From assembly GCF_041346925.1 (NCBI RefSeq), contig NZ_CP166840.1, positions 992,001 through 1,056,000 on the forward strand: a stretch of 64,000 nt of DNA, given 5' to 3'. The stretch comes from Agaribacterium sp. ZY112. GTDB lineage: Bacteria; Pseudomonadota; Gammaproteobacteria; Pseudomonadales; Cellvibrionaceae. The notes below the pieces were generated by a model. The model saw only the letters and a list, made by a program, of their open reading frames with translations. It did no database searches and had not been told where the DNA came from. Each line of letters begins with the position of its first letter. Within the stretch, counting starts at the first letter, position 1. Below are positions 25,703-34,577 of the stretch, piece by piece. Position numbers and translations under genes: made by a program.

Positions 25703-26392
25703 ATGAGTAATAGAAATCGAATTTTAATTATTGAAGATGATTACGCCATTATGCGGGGGTTGCGTGATAGTTATGACCAAAAAGGTTATGACGTAAGTTT
25801 TGAAATGGATGGCGAGAAAGCTTTAAATACAGCTTTAAATAATGAATTTGATATTATTCTTCTCGATCTTATGTTGCCATTAATGAATGGCTTTGAAATC
25901 TGTGAAAAAATACGTGAGGCCGATATTGATACACCTATTATTATGCTTACAGCAAAAGGTGAGGAAGAGAATATAGTACGAGGTTTAAATCTGGGGGCGG
26001 ATGATTATGTTGTTAAACCATTTAGTATTAATCAATTGCATGCTCGCTGTGAGGCCTTTATTCGTCGCTATAAGGCTAAGCAACCTCAACTATTTGAGTT
26101 CTCGGACTATATATTAGATACCAAAGCTAAGACGCTCACGCACAAAGAGCGAGGTCTTATTAAACTGACACCAAAAGAATATAAAATGCTATTGTACTTT
26201 CTACGAAAACAAGGGCAAGCTCTTACTAGAAATAATTTACTTAATGCTGTTTGGCATAGCAGTATTTTAACGACAGAGCGAAGTGTTGATCGCTGTGTGA
26301 ATACGCTGCGTAAAAAAATCGAACAAGACAGTAAGAAGCCCCGATATATTGTGTCTATTCGTGATGTTGGCTATCGCTTCAACTTGTTGTAG
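25703..26392 (+). CDS. OmpR-family response regulator
   Basis: 229 residues. Receiver domain with ILIIEDDYAIMRGL, phosphoacceptor Asp in IILLDLMLPLMNGFE (about residue 53) and VVKPFSINQL; a winged-helix output domain ends IVSIRDVGYRFNLL. The ATG is 29 bases after the kinase stop, and the pair is transcribed with the exported TPR-like protein. Targets are not obvious. Base use across this three-gene operon is somewhat more AT-rich to the eye than in the neighbours, which may mean later acquisition, but this was not measured. Confidence 0.94.
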   Translation: MSNRNRILIIEDDYAIMRGLRDSYDQKGYDVSFEMDGEKALNTALNNEFDIILLDLMLPLMNGFEICEKIREADIDTPIIMLTAKGEEENIVRGLNLGADDYVVKPFSINQLHARCEAFIRRYKAKQPQLFEFSDYILDTKAKTLTHKERGLIKLTPKEYKMLLYFLRKQGQALTRNNLLNAVWHSSILTTERSVDRCVNTLRKKIEQDSKKPRYIVSIRDVGYRFNLL

Positions 26393-26440
26393 TGCTAATA
26401 GACGCTTATAGTTTCCCGTTATTTTTATTTAATTTACTTT

Positions 26441-27448
26441 TTACTGCTGCTTGGTTTCAAGTAATAATTGCCTGATTTTTTCATCCAAATTTGTTGTGTT
26501 AATGATGGCAGGGTCAATCACAAAGAAATGGTCGGCCCTATCAATTAAGATATATTCACTACTGCTACCTAAGCTTGTAGCTTTGGCAGCGTATGCTTGG
26601 TTGAGCTCTTCTGTGGATAGGCTGTCTTCACTGCCACTTATTAATAAGCTTGGAGCTTGAATAGGCAGCATGTCTATTGGTGAGCTTTGATTTAGTCTTT
26701 GTTGTAGCTCATTGTCACTTAAATTTATGCCATCAATAATTTGTAGCTCGTTACCACATGCTGCTTGCGTAAGGTCAGGTATTCCTGCGAGTGATATGGC
26801 GGCTTTAATTGGTAGGTTGACGGTGCTTGATAGTACTGAGCCTGGCTCAATAGAGGAGCGGCTCGCTAACCATAGAGCTAAATGTCCACCGGCACTATGG
26901 CCGATTGAAACAACGTTGCTTAAGTCGACCTTTGGCTCATTCAATTCAAGTAAGTATTCAGTGGCTAAGTGGACATCGATAAACATTTGCGGCCATTGCC
27001 CCCCGTTCCCCATTCGTCGATATTCTATGTTCCATACCGTATAACCTTTTTGTCTGAATGCTTCAGAAAGCCTAGATTGCAAGCTTAGAGACCAGCTAGC
27101 ACTCCAGCAGCCGCCATGAATCATCACAATAGTTGGGAAAGGGCCTTCGCCTTGCGGTAGATATAAGTCTGCATACTGCTGTGCTTCATTGCCCCAATAA
27201 ATACGTTGTAGTGTTTGTGTATCTGGGCTGAGCTCATCATGCCCTATTGGGCTTGGGCTTGGGCTTGGGCTTGGGCTTGGGCTTGGGCTTGGGCTTGGGC
27301 TTGGTGGGCTTGGGCTTGGGCTTGGGCTTGCCGCAATAGTATTTGGGCTGGGGCCAAATAAAGTTGGGTTTTCGGACGTATTGGGGTCCTTATTGCGGCA
27401 AGCCGATAAGAAGACGAGTAGAGTAAAAAATGGGTATCTAAACTTCAT
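26441..27448 (-). CDS. Esterase/lipase-like alpha/beta-hydrolase lipoprotein with Ser-Pro linker
   Basis: 335 residues. Signal peptide and lipobox end at LSAC (Cys17), then come about 50 residues of Ser-Pro repeats (encoded by a hexanucleotide tract) and an alpha/beta-hydrolase domain. The oxyanion motif HGGCW is near residue 112, the nucleophile Ser is in SIGHSAGGHLALWL, with Asp in SGSEDSL and His in DRADHFFVID. This arrangement fits BD-FAE/carboxylesterase-type enzymes that deacylate polymers or small esters at the cell surface. The linker would hold the enzyme away from the membrane. It is convergent with the regulator gene, 48 bases apart. Confidence 0.88.
   Translation of the reverse strand: MKFRYPFFTLLVFLSACRNKDPNTSENPTLFGPSPNTIAASPSPSPSPPSPSPSPSPSPSPSPSPSPIGHDELSPDTQTLQRIYWGNEAQQYADLYLPQGEGPFPTIVMIHGGCWSASWSLSLQSRLSEAFRQKGYTVWNIEYRRMGNGGQWPQMFIDVHLATEYLLELNEPKVDLSNVVSIGHSAGGHLALWLASRSSIEPGSVLSSTVNLPIKAAISLAGIPDLTQAACGNELQIIDGINLSDNELQQRLNQSSPIDMLPIQAPSLLISGSEDSLSTEELNQAYAAKATSLGSSSEYILIDRADHFFVIDPAIINTTNLDEKIRQLLLETKQQ
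27247..27330. repeat. TTGGGC hexanucleotide repeat tract coding Ser-Pro
   Basis: Nine consecutive TTGGGC units (27247-27300), an interrupting TTGGTGGGC, then three more units. On the minus strand it reads AGCCCA, i.e. Ser-Pro, within the esterase linker. Unit changes would alter linker length in steps of two residues without shifting frame. Confidence 0.95.
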
Positions 27449-27518
27449 AGTAAAGATACGTCATATTTATACTTTTAGATCTTTATGTATACCTTATTGC
27501 TGGTATTGGTTATTAAAT

Positions 27519-27815
27519 TTATTTTTGCTTGGCGTAATAAGCTGCAAGCGCTTTGATGTCAGCATCACTTAAGCCAGTAGATTGAGCTGCCATCACTCCC
27601 GCCATTCCCCCTTTTCTGTCACCGGCTTTATAGGCTTTTAATGCGGCCTCAAGATAGGCTTGATTTTGGCCATTTAATTTAGGGTATAGAGGTGTAATAG
27701 GTTTGGCTCCAAGTGCGCCGTGGCAAGCTGCGCATGAGGCTTCTTTGGCAGGTTTTTCCGCATAAGTGTTTAAACTTATAAAAACTAAAGCTGTAATGGA
27801 CAAGATCTTTTTCAT
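27519..27815 (-). CDS. Small exported c-type cytochrome
   Basis: 98 residues with a signal peptide ([19 protein letters not shown]). One haem-binding CAACH at about residues 33-37, then a class I fold; the likely distal Met is in [19 protein letters not shown], and the protein ends in a helix ([12 protein letters not shown]). The pattern fits cytochrome c4/c553-like electron carriers of the periplasm. The gene is alone and divergent from the TonB receptor with a 350-bp gap. The redox partner is not apparent. Confidence 0.92.
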   Translation of the reverse strand: MKKILSITALVFISLNTYAEKPAKEASCAACHGALGAKPITPLYPKLNGQNQAYLEAALKAYKAGDRKGGMAGVMAAQSTGLSDADIKALAAYYAKQK

Positions 27816-28165
27816 TGTTACTTCTTCCTCCGTTTATTAGTAAGACTGTAATGAATTAACTCACCTGTGTTTTTGGCAAAGCTCAAATAATCAACATGCG
27901 TTACTGTAATTTAGCCGTTTTGGCATTTAAAGCATTTAAATTGGGTAAAACTGTGACGTCTATTTCCTCATCTTGATTTGTGTCAATACTTAATTGACAA
28001 GCCTTGCGAGCTCTTTTACGGTAAGTGATAAGTTTGAGCTGCATCACAATAAAAAAGCGCTCAAGCTTCTATCAATTCAGGCCCTTACATCATCTTGGTG
28101 TAGTACTGCACCTGATGTGAGCGGTTATGGAGATATGAGCTCATTACTCTGAAGGGATGTTACAT
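27816..28165. promoter_or_regulatory. Long divergent intergenic region upstream of the TonB receptor
   Basis: 350 bp without a gene. It contains a perfect palindrome TGTCAAT-ACTTA-ATTGACA (27981-27999), operator-like in size and symmetry. It also holds a hairpin near 28087-28118 (ACATCA...GGTG...CACC...TGATGT) that lies in the probable 5' leader of the receptor mRNA. The bound regulator is unknown; GntR- or LacI-type control would suit a nutrient receptor. Confidence 0.5.
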
Positions 28166-30958
28166 ATGAACAATAAAAATAAAATATTTAGTCGTAAAGC
28201 TTTGCCCATGGCGATTGTTGCTGTAATGGCAAGCCAAGCCTCTATGGCACAAGAAACAGCGGATGAAGAAGTACTTGTTACTGGTATTCGTGGTTCACTT
28301 ATCCAGTCTATGGATATCAAGCGTGAGTCAGGTGGTGTTGTTGATGCAATCTCATCTGAAGATATCGGTAAGTTTCCAGATACTAACCTTGCAGAATCTT
28401 TGCAGCGTATTACAGGTGTATCGATTTCTCGTGCTAATGGTGAGGGTGCCCAAGTAACGGTTCGTGGTTTTGGCCCACAATTTAATATGGTGACCTTAAA
28501 TGGTCGTCAAATGCCTAACTCTTCTTCTTTAGCCAGTGATCCAGTCGCACGCAGCTTTAATTTTAATGAACTTGCAGCAGAAAGTGTTAAAGGGGTAAGT
28601 GTACATAAAACCGGCCGTGCTGATACGGGTGGTGGTGGTTTAGGTGCAACCATTGATATGCAAACGGCTCGTCCGTTTGATTACGATGGTTTTAAAGCCG
28701 CAGTAAAAGTTTCTGCGACCCAAGACCGTAGTGTGGATGCAAAGGTTGAAAACTTAACACCTGATATATCAGGTATGATCAGCCAGACTTTCGCTGATGA
28801 TATGTTTGGTGTGATGTTAAGCGCTTCTCGCTCAGAACGTAAATACCACATTGACCGTATTGGTACTCAGAATGGTTGGGGTGGTTACCCAGGTTTTGCT
28901 GAAGGTTCTAGTCCTGATACTAGTGCTATTGATACTGGTAAAAACCCTACATTGAATACATGGCAAGTTCCGACTGTTGATTTAGACAGTGCTGACTATG
29001 AGCGTACCCGCGATAACGCTCAGTTGGTATTACAATATGCACCCACAGATAACTTGACGGTGACTGCTGATTACACCATGTCTCGTTATGAGAATGAAGG
29101 AAAAATGAATCGCGCCAGCTTCTGGTTTGATAATGTTGAATCAGGTGCTGCTGATAGAAATGGTACTATCATTAACCCCGCTCGTGAACAAGATGAGCTT
29201 AATTATTGGGCTTGGGAATACGCCTTTGAAAGAGAGAGTGACTCTGTTGGTTTAAATATTGAGTGGGATGCGACCGAAAGCTTAAGCTTTACGTTAGATG
29301 CTCACCAGTCTACATCTCATTCTAACCCGGGTGCTCGACCAACAGAGCGTATAGCCAACCTAAGAAGTACCAAGCTTAGAGATGATTCTGATAATGTAAT
29401 TGGTTATACAAGCATTGCTGCAGACTTTAGTGGTAAACGCCCTTGGGCTTATTATGATGACTCTACCCTGCCTGGTGGAGCTTATAGTAAAAAAAATATT
29501 GAAGGTGACCTTTACCAAGAGCGTGGTTATGAAATGGAAAATACCATTTCTCAAGTCCAGTTTGACGGTACTTGGGCCGCTGATATGGGGGTTCTAAAAG
29601 CTGTTAACTTTGGTTTGTCGTCTACTAAATATGAAGTGGATGTTACTGATCTTTATAGTGCTAACTTTGGTCTAAGCGGTGGTGCTATGGATATCTCTGG
29701 TTTAGATATCTATATGTCCCCTGGTGGTATAGGTTTTGAATACTTACCGGTCTTCAGTGCTGATCAGTTTATTAATATGGTTGAGGCGCAGGATTTAAAA
29801 GCGCCAACCGGATTAACCGTAAACGGAATTGAAGAAGACACTACTGCTGCGTATGTTAGTGTTGATCTTGAGCATGATTTTGGTTCTGTTGTTGGTCGTG
29901 CGAATATTGGTGCTCGTTATGAGCAGACGGACGTGGAGTCTTATACACTTACTGATAGCCCTGTAGTTGGTTTTAATTGGGTAACGGACTTAGAAATGTC
30001 CAAGTATCAGATCGAGATGGAGCAGCGTGATGAGCTAGCTGGTGATTACACTAACCTGCTCCCCAATATGGATTTAAGTTTGGCTTTCTTAGATGAGTCA
30101 GTAGTGACTCGCTTTTCTTATAGCAAGACCATTGCTCGCTCCAATATCGATGCGATGTACCCAGGTACGGATTTAACTAATCATCTATCTACTGGTCCTT
30201 TCCTTGCTAATCAGGGTAACCCAAACCTCAAACCGTTTGAATCAGATAACTTTGACTTTTCTCTAGAGTACTATTATGCAGATGGCAGCTATGCTTCTGC
30301 TGGTTACTTTATTAAGAAGGTTGATAACTTTATCGCATCTGGTACAGAGGATCGTGTAATCTCTGGCCCTAATGGACCTTTAACTAGCCCAGCTGCTGCC
30401 GCGCGTCCAGGTTGTCCTGCTGGATCAGTTCTTGATCCTGTTGATGCGTGTTTATCTCAACCTACTGATCCGGTAATTACGTGGCAGGTGACTACACCTC
30501 AAAACTTGGATGAATCTGAAGTGACCGGTTGGGAGTTTAACGTCCAGCATCTATTTGGTGAGAGTGGCTTTGGTGGTATTTTCAACTATACGATTGTAGA
30601 TAGCGATGATTTCTATGATGTTGATAGTTTGACAAATGAACTGGCTCTAGAGGGCTTAAGTGACTCTGCAAATATTGTCGCTTTCTACGAGAAGAATGGC
30701 TTCCAAACCCGCCTTGCTTATAACTGGCGTGATAAGTTTTTACTGCGCCAAACCAATGATGAGCCAACGATCACAGCAGCTTATGATCAGCTAGATTTGA
30801 GTGTGAGTTATGATATTAATGATAATATCAATGTGTTTGTTGATGGCTTAAACATCACCAACAATGCCACTGAGCGTCATGGACGATGGGAAAATCAAAT
30901 CGTTGATTACGAAGTTGGCGGCGCCCGTTATAACTTTGGTGTACGTATGAAGTTCTAG
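28166..30958 (+). CDS. TonB-dependent outer-membrane receptor
   Basis: About 930 residues. Signal peptide (cleaved near SMAQ-ET), a VLVTGIRGSL opening, a plug domain (SSEDIGKFPDTNLAESLQRITGVSISR...VTVRGFGPQFNMVTLNGRQMP) and a long beta-barrel ending YNFGVRMKF with the terminal Phe. GAAGGG lies nine bases before the ATG at 28166, so this is chosen over 28157. The plug and the following halogenase-SapC genes match the receptor class used for complex glycans in Caulobacter/Xanthomonas/Cellvibrio relatives. It imports a large substrate with TonB energy; substrate unknown. Confidence 0.94.
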   Translation: MNNKNKIFSRKALPMAIVAVMASQASMAQETADEEVLVTGIRGSLIQSMDIKRESGGVVDAISSEDIGKFPDTNLAESLQRITGVSISRANGEGAQVTVRGFGPQFNMVTLNGRQMPNSSSLASDPVARSFNFNELAAESVKGVSVHKTGRADTGGGGLGATIDMQTARPFDYDGFKAAVKVSATQDRSVDAKVENLTPDISGMISQTFADDMFGVMLSASRSERKYHIDRIGTQNGWGGYPGFAEGSSPDTSAIDTGKNPTLNTWQVPTVDLDSADYERTRDNAQLVLQYAPTDNLTVTADYTMSRYENEGKMNRASFWFDNVESGAADRNGTIINPAREQDELNYWAWEYAFERESDSVGLNIEWDATESLSFTLDAHQSTSHSNPGARPTERIANLRSTKLRDDSDNVIGYTSIAADFSGKRPWAYYDDSTLPGGAYSKKNIEGDLYQERGYEMENTISQVQFDGTWAADMGVLKAVNFGLSSTKYEVDVTDLYSANFGLSGGAMDISGLDIYMSPGGIGFEYLPVFSADQFINMVEAQDLKAPTGLTVNGIEEDTTAAYVSVDLEHDFGSVVGRANIGARYEQTDVESYTLTDSPVVGFNWVTDLEMSKYQIEMEQRDELAGDYTNLLPNMDLSLAFLDESVVTRFSYSKTIARSNIDAMYPGTDLTNHLSTGPFLANQGNPNLKPFESDNFDFSLEYYYADGSYASAGYFIKKVDNFIASGTEDRVISGPNGPLTSPAAAARPGCPAGSVLDPVDACLSQPTDPVITWQVTTPQNLDESEVTGWEFNVQHLFGESGFGGIFNYTIVDSDDFYDVDSLTNELALEGLSDSANIVAFYEKNGFQTRLAYNWRDKFLLRQTNDEPTITAAYDQLDLSVSYDINDNINVFVDGLNITNNATERHGRWENQIVDYEVGGARYNFGVRMKF

Positions 30959-30996
30959 TAGTAAGTCTCTCCACCTTACTACCTGTGGGTAGTTTT

Positions 30997-31028
30997 AAGG
31001 CCGTCACTGTTAAGTGACGGCCTTTTTT
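30997..31028 (+). terminator. Intrinsic terminator after the TonB receptor
   Basis: AAGGCCGTCAC-TGTTAA-GTGACGGCCTTTTTT: an 11-bp stem with six T, about 40 bases after the receptor stop. It separates the receptor from the halogenase-SapC pair, which probably has its own promoter or depends on partial read-through. Confidence 0.9.
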
Positions 31029-31211
31029 ATTGGCAGTAGTTTCTACGTATTTCAATATTCACTACTTCCATATTAATCGTGGTTTCAGGATAAACGGTAC
31101 TGCCTGAATACAGGGATATATAAGCTGAATGCCTTACTGCTTAGCCCTGTTTAGAATCAAGTACCTTTTGATATACAATGACTGGGTTATAAAAATAAGT
31201 ATGGAAGAGCA

Positions 31212-32765
31212 ATGGCTCAAGCTATAAGAAATATCGTTATTGTTGGTGGTGGCACTGCAGGTTGGTTAACAGCTGGTACTATTGCGGCAAAGTTAAAAAA
31301 AGACAGTGCCGCTACAGTTCAAGTGACATTAATTGAAAGTCCTAATATTCCTATTGTTGGTGTTGGTGAAGGAACTTGGCCAACTATGCGTAATACCTTA
31401 AAAAAAATGGGTGTGCGTGAAACTGACTTTATTCGCGAATGTGATGTTTCTTTTAAGCAAGGGGCTAAATTTGCTAAATGGGTAACAGGCGCAGATGATG
31501 ATTTTTATTACCACCCTCTTATTCTTCCCCAAGACTTTTCTAATGCGAACTTAGCCCCTCACTGGCTGAAAGATAATCAAGGCCTTAGCTTTTCCGAGGC
31601 TGTTTGCCCTCAAGAGGCTCTTTGCGAGCGTGGTTTAGCGCCTAAATCCATTACCACGCCTGAATATGGAGCGATTGCGAATTACGCGTATCACCTTAAT
31701 GCAGGCACTTTCTCTAAATTTTTGCAGAAACATTGTGTTGATAAGCTAGGCGTTAAGCATATGCTTGATGATGTGTTATCTGTCAATGCCGCTGAAAATG
31801 GCGATATTCGCTCACTGACTACTCAAGAAAATAGTGAATTAAGTGGTGATTTATTTATCGACTGTACGGGCTTTAAGTCATTACTCTTAGGTGATTTTTA
31901 CCAAGTTCCATTTAAATCTTGTAAAGATGTTTTATTTCTAGATACGGCCTTGGCTGTTCAGGTTCCTTATCAAAGTAAGGAGGATCCGATTGCATCGCAT
32001 ACTATTTCTACTGCACAAGAAGCGGGTTGGATTTGGGATATCGGTCTTTCTACTCGCCGTGGTGTGGGGCATGTTTATTCCAGTGCTTATACCACACAAG
32101 AAAAAGCTGAGAATGCCCTAAAAGAATATTTGAAAGATTCCATTGACAGTGTCGATGACTTAGCATTTAGAAAAATACCTATTGAACCGGGTCATAGAGA
32201 AAGGTTCTGGCATAAGAACTGTGTCGCAGTGGGTTTATCGGCCGGTTTTTTAGAACCACTAGAAGCCTCGGCTTTGGTCTTGGTCGAAATGTCAGCGACA
32301 ATGATTGCAGAGCAATTACCGACAACACGCGAAGCGATGGATGTGGTTTCTAAGCGCTTTAATTCAACCTTCCTGTATCGCTGGCAGCGTATTATTGATT
32401 TTCTTAAATTGCACTATATTTTGAGTCAGCGTGAAGATAGTGATTTCTGGATAGATAATAGAAAAAAAGAAACTATTCCTGATAGTCTTCAGGAGTTGAT
32501 GACATTGTGGACTTATCAATATCCATGGCATGATGACTTTGATAGAGCGGCAGAAGTGTTTCCTGCGGCCAGCTATCAATATGTACTTTATGGTATGGGC
32601 TTTCAGACGCAAGCGAGTCACCTTGGTATGAGTGACAGTGCACTTAAGCAAGCAGAGTCTAGTTTTTTAATGAATAAAAAAGTATCCAATAATTGGGTGC
32701 AGAATTTGCCGAAAAACCGTGAATTAATTAATAAAATTCATGAGTTCGGTTTGCAGAAAGTTTAA
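31212..32765 (+). CDS. Tryptophan halogenase family FAD-dependent protein
   Basis: 517 residues. FAD-binding VGGGTAGWLTA at residue 11, then GVGEGTWPTMR. Lys82 in ECDVSFKQGAKF aligns with catalytic Lys79 of PrnA, and FLEPLEASAL carries the matching Glu. The WxWxIP motif that marks true flavin halogenases reads WIWDIG here, missing the Pro. Homologues sit beside TonB receptors and SapC in polymer-degrading bacteria, and are probably not tryptophan halogenases; their reaction is unresolved. SapC follows 15 bases later. Confidence 0.9.
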   Translation: MAQAIRNIVIVGGGTAGWLTAGTIAAKLKKDSAATVQVTLIESPNIPIVGVGEGTWPTMRNTLKKMGVRETDFIRECDVSFKQGAKFAKWVTGADDDFYYHPLILPQDFSNANLAPHWLKDNQGLSFSEAVCPQEALCERGLAPKSITTPEYGAIANYAYHLNAGTFSKFLQKHCVDKLGVKHMLDDVLSVNAAENGDIRSLTTQENSELSGDLFIDCTGFKSLLLGDFYQVPFKSCKDVLFLDTALAVQVPYQSKEDPIASHTISTAQEAGWIWDIGLSTRRGVGHVYSSAYTTQEKAENALKEYLKDSIDSVDDLAFRKIPIEPGHRERFWHKNCVAVGLSAGFLEPLEASALVLVEMSATMIAEQLPTTREAMDVVSKRFNSTFLYRWQRIIDFLKLHYILSQREDSDFWIDNRKKETIPDSLQELMTLWTYQYPWHDDFDRAAEVFPAASYQYVLYGMGFQTQASHLGMSDSALKQAESSFLMNKKVSNNWVQNLPKNRELINKIHEFGLQKV

Positions 32766-32780
32766 CAAGGAGTAAATCTA

Positions 32781-33503
32781 GTGGCGAAGCCTGAATTATT
32801 AGATAGTAATAAGCATAAGAATTTAAAAGTCATCACTGAGCGTGGTGAGCAATTTGGTGAAAGTGTCCATTTTGTTCCTGTTGTTGCCGATGAGCTAAGG
32901 AGCTTGGTGCTTGATTACCCCGTTGTCTTTATGAAAGATGCTGAAACAGGCCGTTTTGGTTTATTTGCTTTGTTTGCTTTTGAACCAGGTGAAAATCTAT
33001 TTCTTGAGGGTAATGATTGGAATGCGACTTATGTTCCTCTGCATGTTCGTCGACAACCATTTATGGTTGCATATCAGGGAGGGGATACTGAAGAGAAGAA
33101 AGCTGTGTTAAGTATTGATGCTGACAGTAAGCGCCTTCAGGAAGATAAAGGAGAACCGCTATTTAATGATGATGGCTCTGCAAGCCCTTACTTAGAAAAT
33201 ATGAATAAAGTGCTTGGCTCGCTGATGACCGGCGTTGAGTCAAATAATAAGTTTGTTGAGAAAATGGTAGAGCTGGAGCTGATAGAAAGTGCGCGTATAG
33301 AGGTTAGCTTTATTGATGGCGAGCAAAAAAGTTATGATGGTATTTATACCATTAATGAAAAAAATATAGCCGAATTAGATGATGAACAAACACTTGCTTT
33401 GCACAAGTTAGGCTATTTACAGGCAGCAGCACTTATTGCTGCATCTATGGGCCAGATTAGAAAGTTAATTGCGCTTAAGAATAAGCGTCTTAGTAAATCA
33501 TAG
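32781..33503 (+). CDS. SapC family protein
   Basis: 240 residues. SapC-type features: HFVPVVADELRSLVLDYPVVFMKDAETGRFGLFALFAFEPGENLF and the internal VPLHVRRQPFM, with a C-terminal helix (LHKLGYLQAAALIAASMGQIRKLI). The name comes from a Campylobacter S-layer locus, but members near TonB receptors have no proven role. The GTG start at 32781 has AAGGAG 11 bases before it. Transcribed with the halogenase-like gene. A role in handling the substrate of the receptor is inferred from the recurring gene trio. Confidence 0.9.
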   Translation: MAKPELLDSNKHKNLKVITERGEQFGESVHFVPVVADELRSLVLDYPVVFMKDAETGRFGLFALFAFEPGENLFLEGNDWNATYVPLHVRRQPFMVAYQGGDTEEKKAVLSIDADSKRLQEDKGEPLFNDDGSASPYLENMNKVLGSLMTGVESNNKFVEKMVELELIESARIEVSFIDGEQKSYDGIYTINEKNIAELDDEQTLALHKLGYLQAAALIAASMGQIRKLIALKNKRLSKS

Positions 33504-33509
33504 TCTAAC

Positions 33510-33546
33510 TTCAAGCTAGGGTTTAGTGCATAAGCCCTAGCTTGAA
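33510..33546. terminator. Hairpin between convergent SapC and pirin genes
   Basis: TTCAAGCTAGGG (33510-33521) pairs perfectly over 12 bp with CCCTAGCTTGAA (33535-33546). It lies between convergent stops and can serve both strands, though T-tracts are weak. Confidence 0.65.
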
Positions 33547-33553
33547 TATCAAC

Positions 33554-34405
33554 TTATTTTTGTACCAGCTTTCCTTCTTGATAATCGCGAATAGCTTGCT
33601 TTATCTCGCTCTGGCTATTCATCACAAAAGGCCCGTGCTGAACGATGGGTTCTTGCAGTGGTTTTCCTGCAATGAGTAAAAATTCACTGCTAAATTGATT
33701 ATTGTTTTTAACATGAATAGGTCCTGCTTGTTTGAATCTAGCTAGCTCTTGTTTGTTGAGTGTTTCTCCATTTAGCTCTAATTCACCATCAAAATTATAA
33801 ATGAAACTTTGCAGTTCACTAGCAACGGCCAGTGTTAAGTTTTGTCCTGCTTCTAGCTCTATATGCAGGTAGAGTGGTTTAGTCGTGTCTTTATTGAAAT
33901 ATCCCTCAACTAGGGTGTCCTCGATCAGCAACGAGCCGGCAATGGCCTTAACTTTAGCTTTGCCTAACTCATAGATAGGTATTTTGTTAGCAGGTACATC
34001 TTCGTAGCTTGGGTTTTGTAGTTTGTCTTTACTGGCAAGATTCAACCAAAGCTGAAAACCTCTCATTTCACCTTTGGTTTGTTTGGGCAGCTCTGAGTGG
34101 ATAACACCACTGCCTGCTGTCATCCATTGCACGCCACCATCTTCTAATAAACCGACGTTACCCATGTGGTCACGGTGTTCCATTTTGCCCTTTAGCATAT
34201 AGGTAATGGTTTCAAAGCCGCGATGAGGGTGGGAAGGAAAGCCACCAATATAATCATCTGCTTGTTTGGAGCCAAATTCGTCGAGCATGAGAAAAGGGTC
34301 AAATAGCTCTAGCCTGTGCCCGCCAAAGACGCGTAACAAATGCACACCATCTCCATCGGTGGCTGTGTTTGCTGTAAAAATATGCATTAGCTTTGTTTCT
34401 CTCAT
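33554..34405 (-). CDS. Pirin family protein
   Basis: 283 residues, bicupin. The metal-binding cluster is clear: FPSHPHRGFETITYMLKGKMEHRDHMGN (His and Glu ligands about residues 58-80), followed by WMTAGSGVIHSE and MRGFQLWLNLASKDK. Bacterial pirins include quercetin 2,3-dioxygenases and pyruvate dehydrogenase modulators; activity cannot be decided here. AGGAG precedes the ATG at 34405. It is divergent from a LysR gene 170 bp away, the usual arrangement for a LysR-regulated pirin. Confidence 0.93.
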   Translation of the reverse strand: MRETKLMHIFTANTATDGDGVHLLRVFGGHRLELFDPFLMLDEFGSKQADDYIGGFPSHPHRGFETITYMLKGKMEHRDHMGNVGLLEDGGVQWMTAGSGVIHSELPKQTKGEMRGFQLWLNLASKDKLQNPSYEDVPANKIPIYELGKAKVKAIAGSLLIEDTLVEGYFNKDTTKPLYLHIELEAGQNLTLAVASELQSFIYNFDGELELNGETLNKQELARFKQAGPIHVKNNNQFSSEFLLIAGKPLQEPIVQHGPFVMNSQSEIKQAIRDYQEGKLVQK

Positions 34406-34577
34406 ATCCCCTGCTCCTCTTGATGTGTTTAAGCGCCTGAACTGCTGGTGATAGCTCAGTGCTTAAGTGGGGTCTCTTATCTGCGTTATTACTCTGCTGT
34501 ATTTGATTACATCATATATTTGAAAAATAGATAGATGGGTGTGAATATTGAATGCTATTCATCGAGATAATAAATGT

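Noticed and set aside
27247..27330. Regular repeats that might be a CRISPR array.
   Set aside because: Units are 6 bp with no spacers, and they encode a Ser-Pro linker in frame.
31212..33503. Tryptophan halogenase as part of a natural-product cluster.
   Set aside because: No NRPS, PKS or tailoring genes nearby; neighbours are a TonB receptor and SapC, the usual non-biosynthetic setting.
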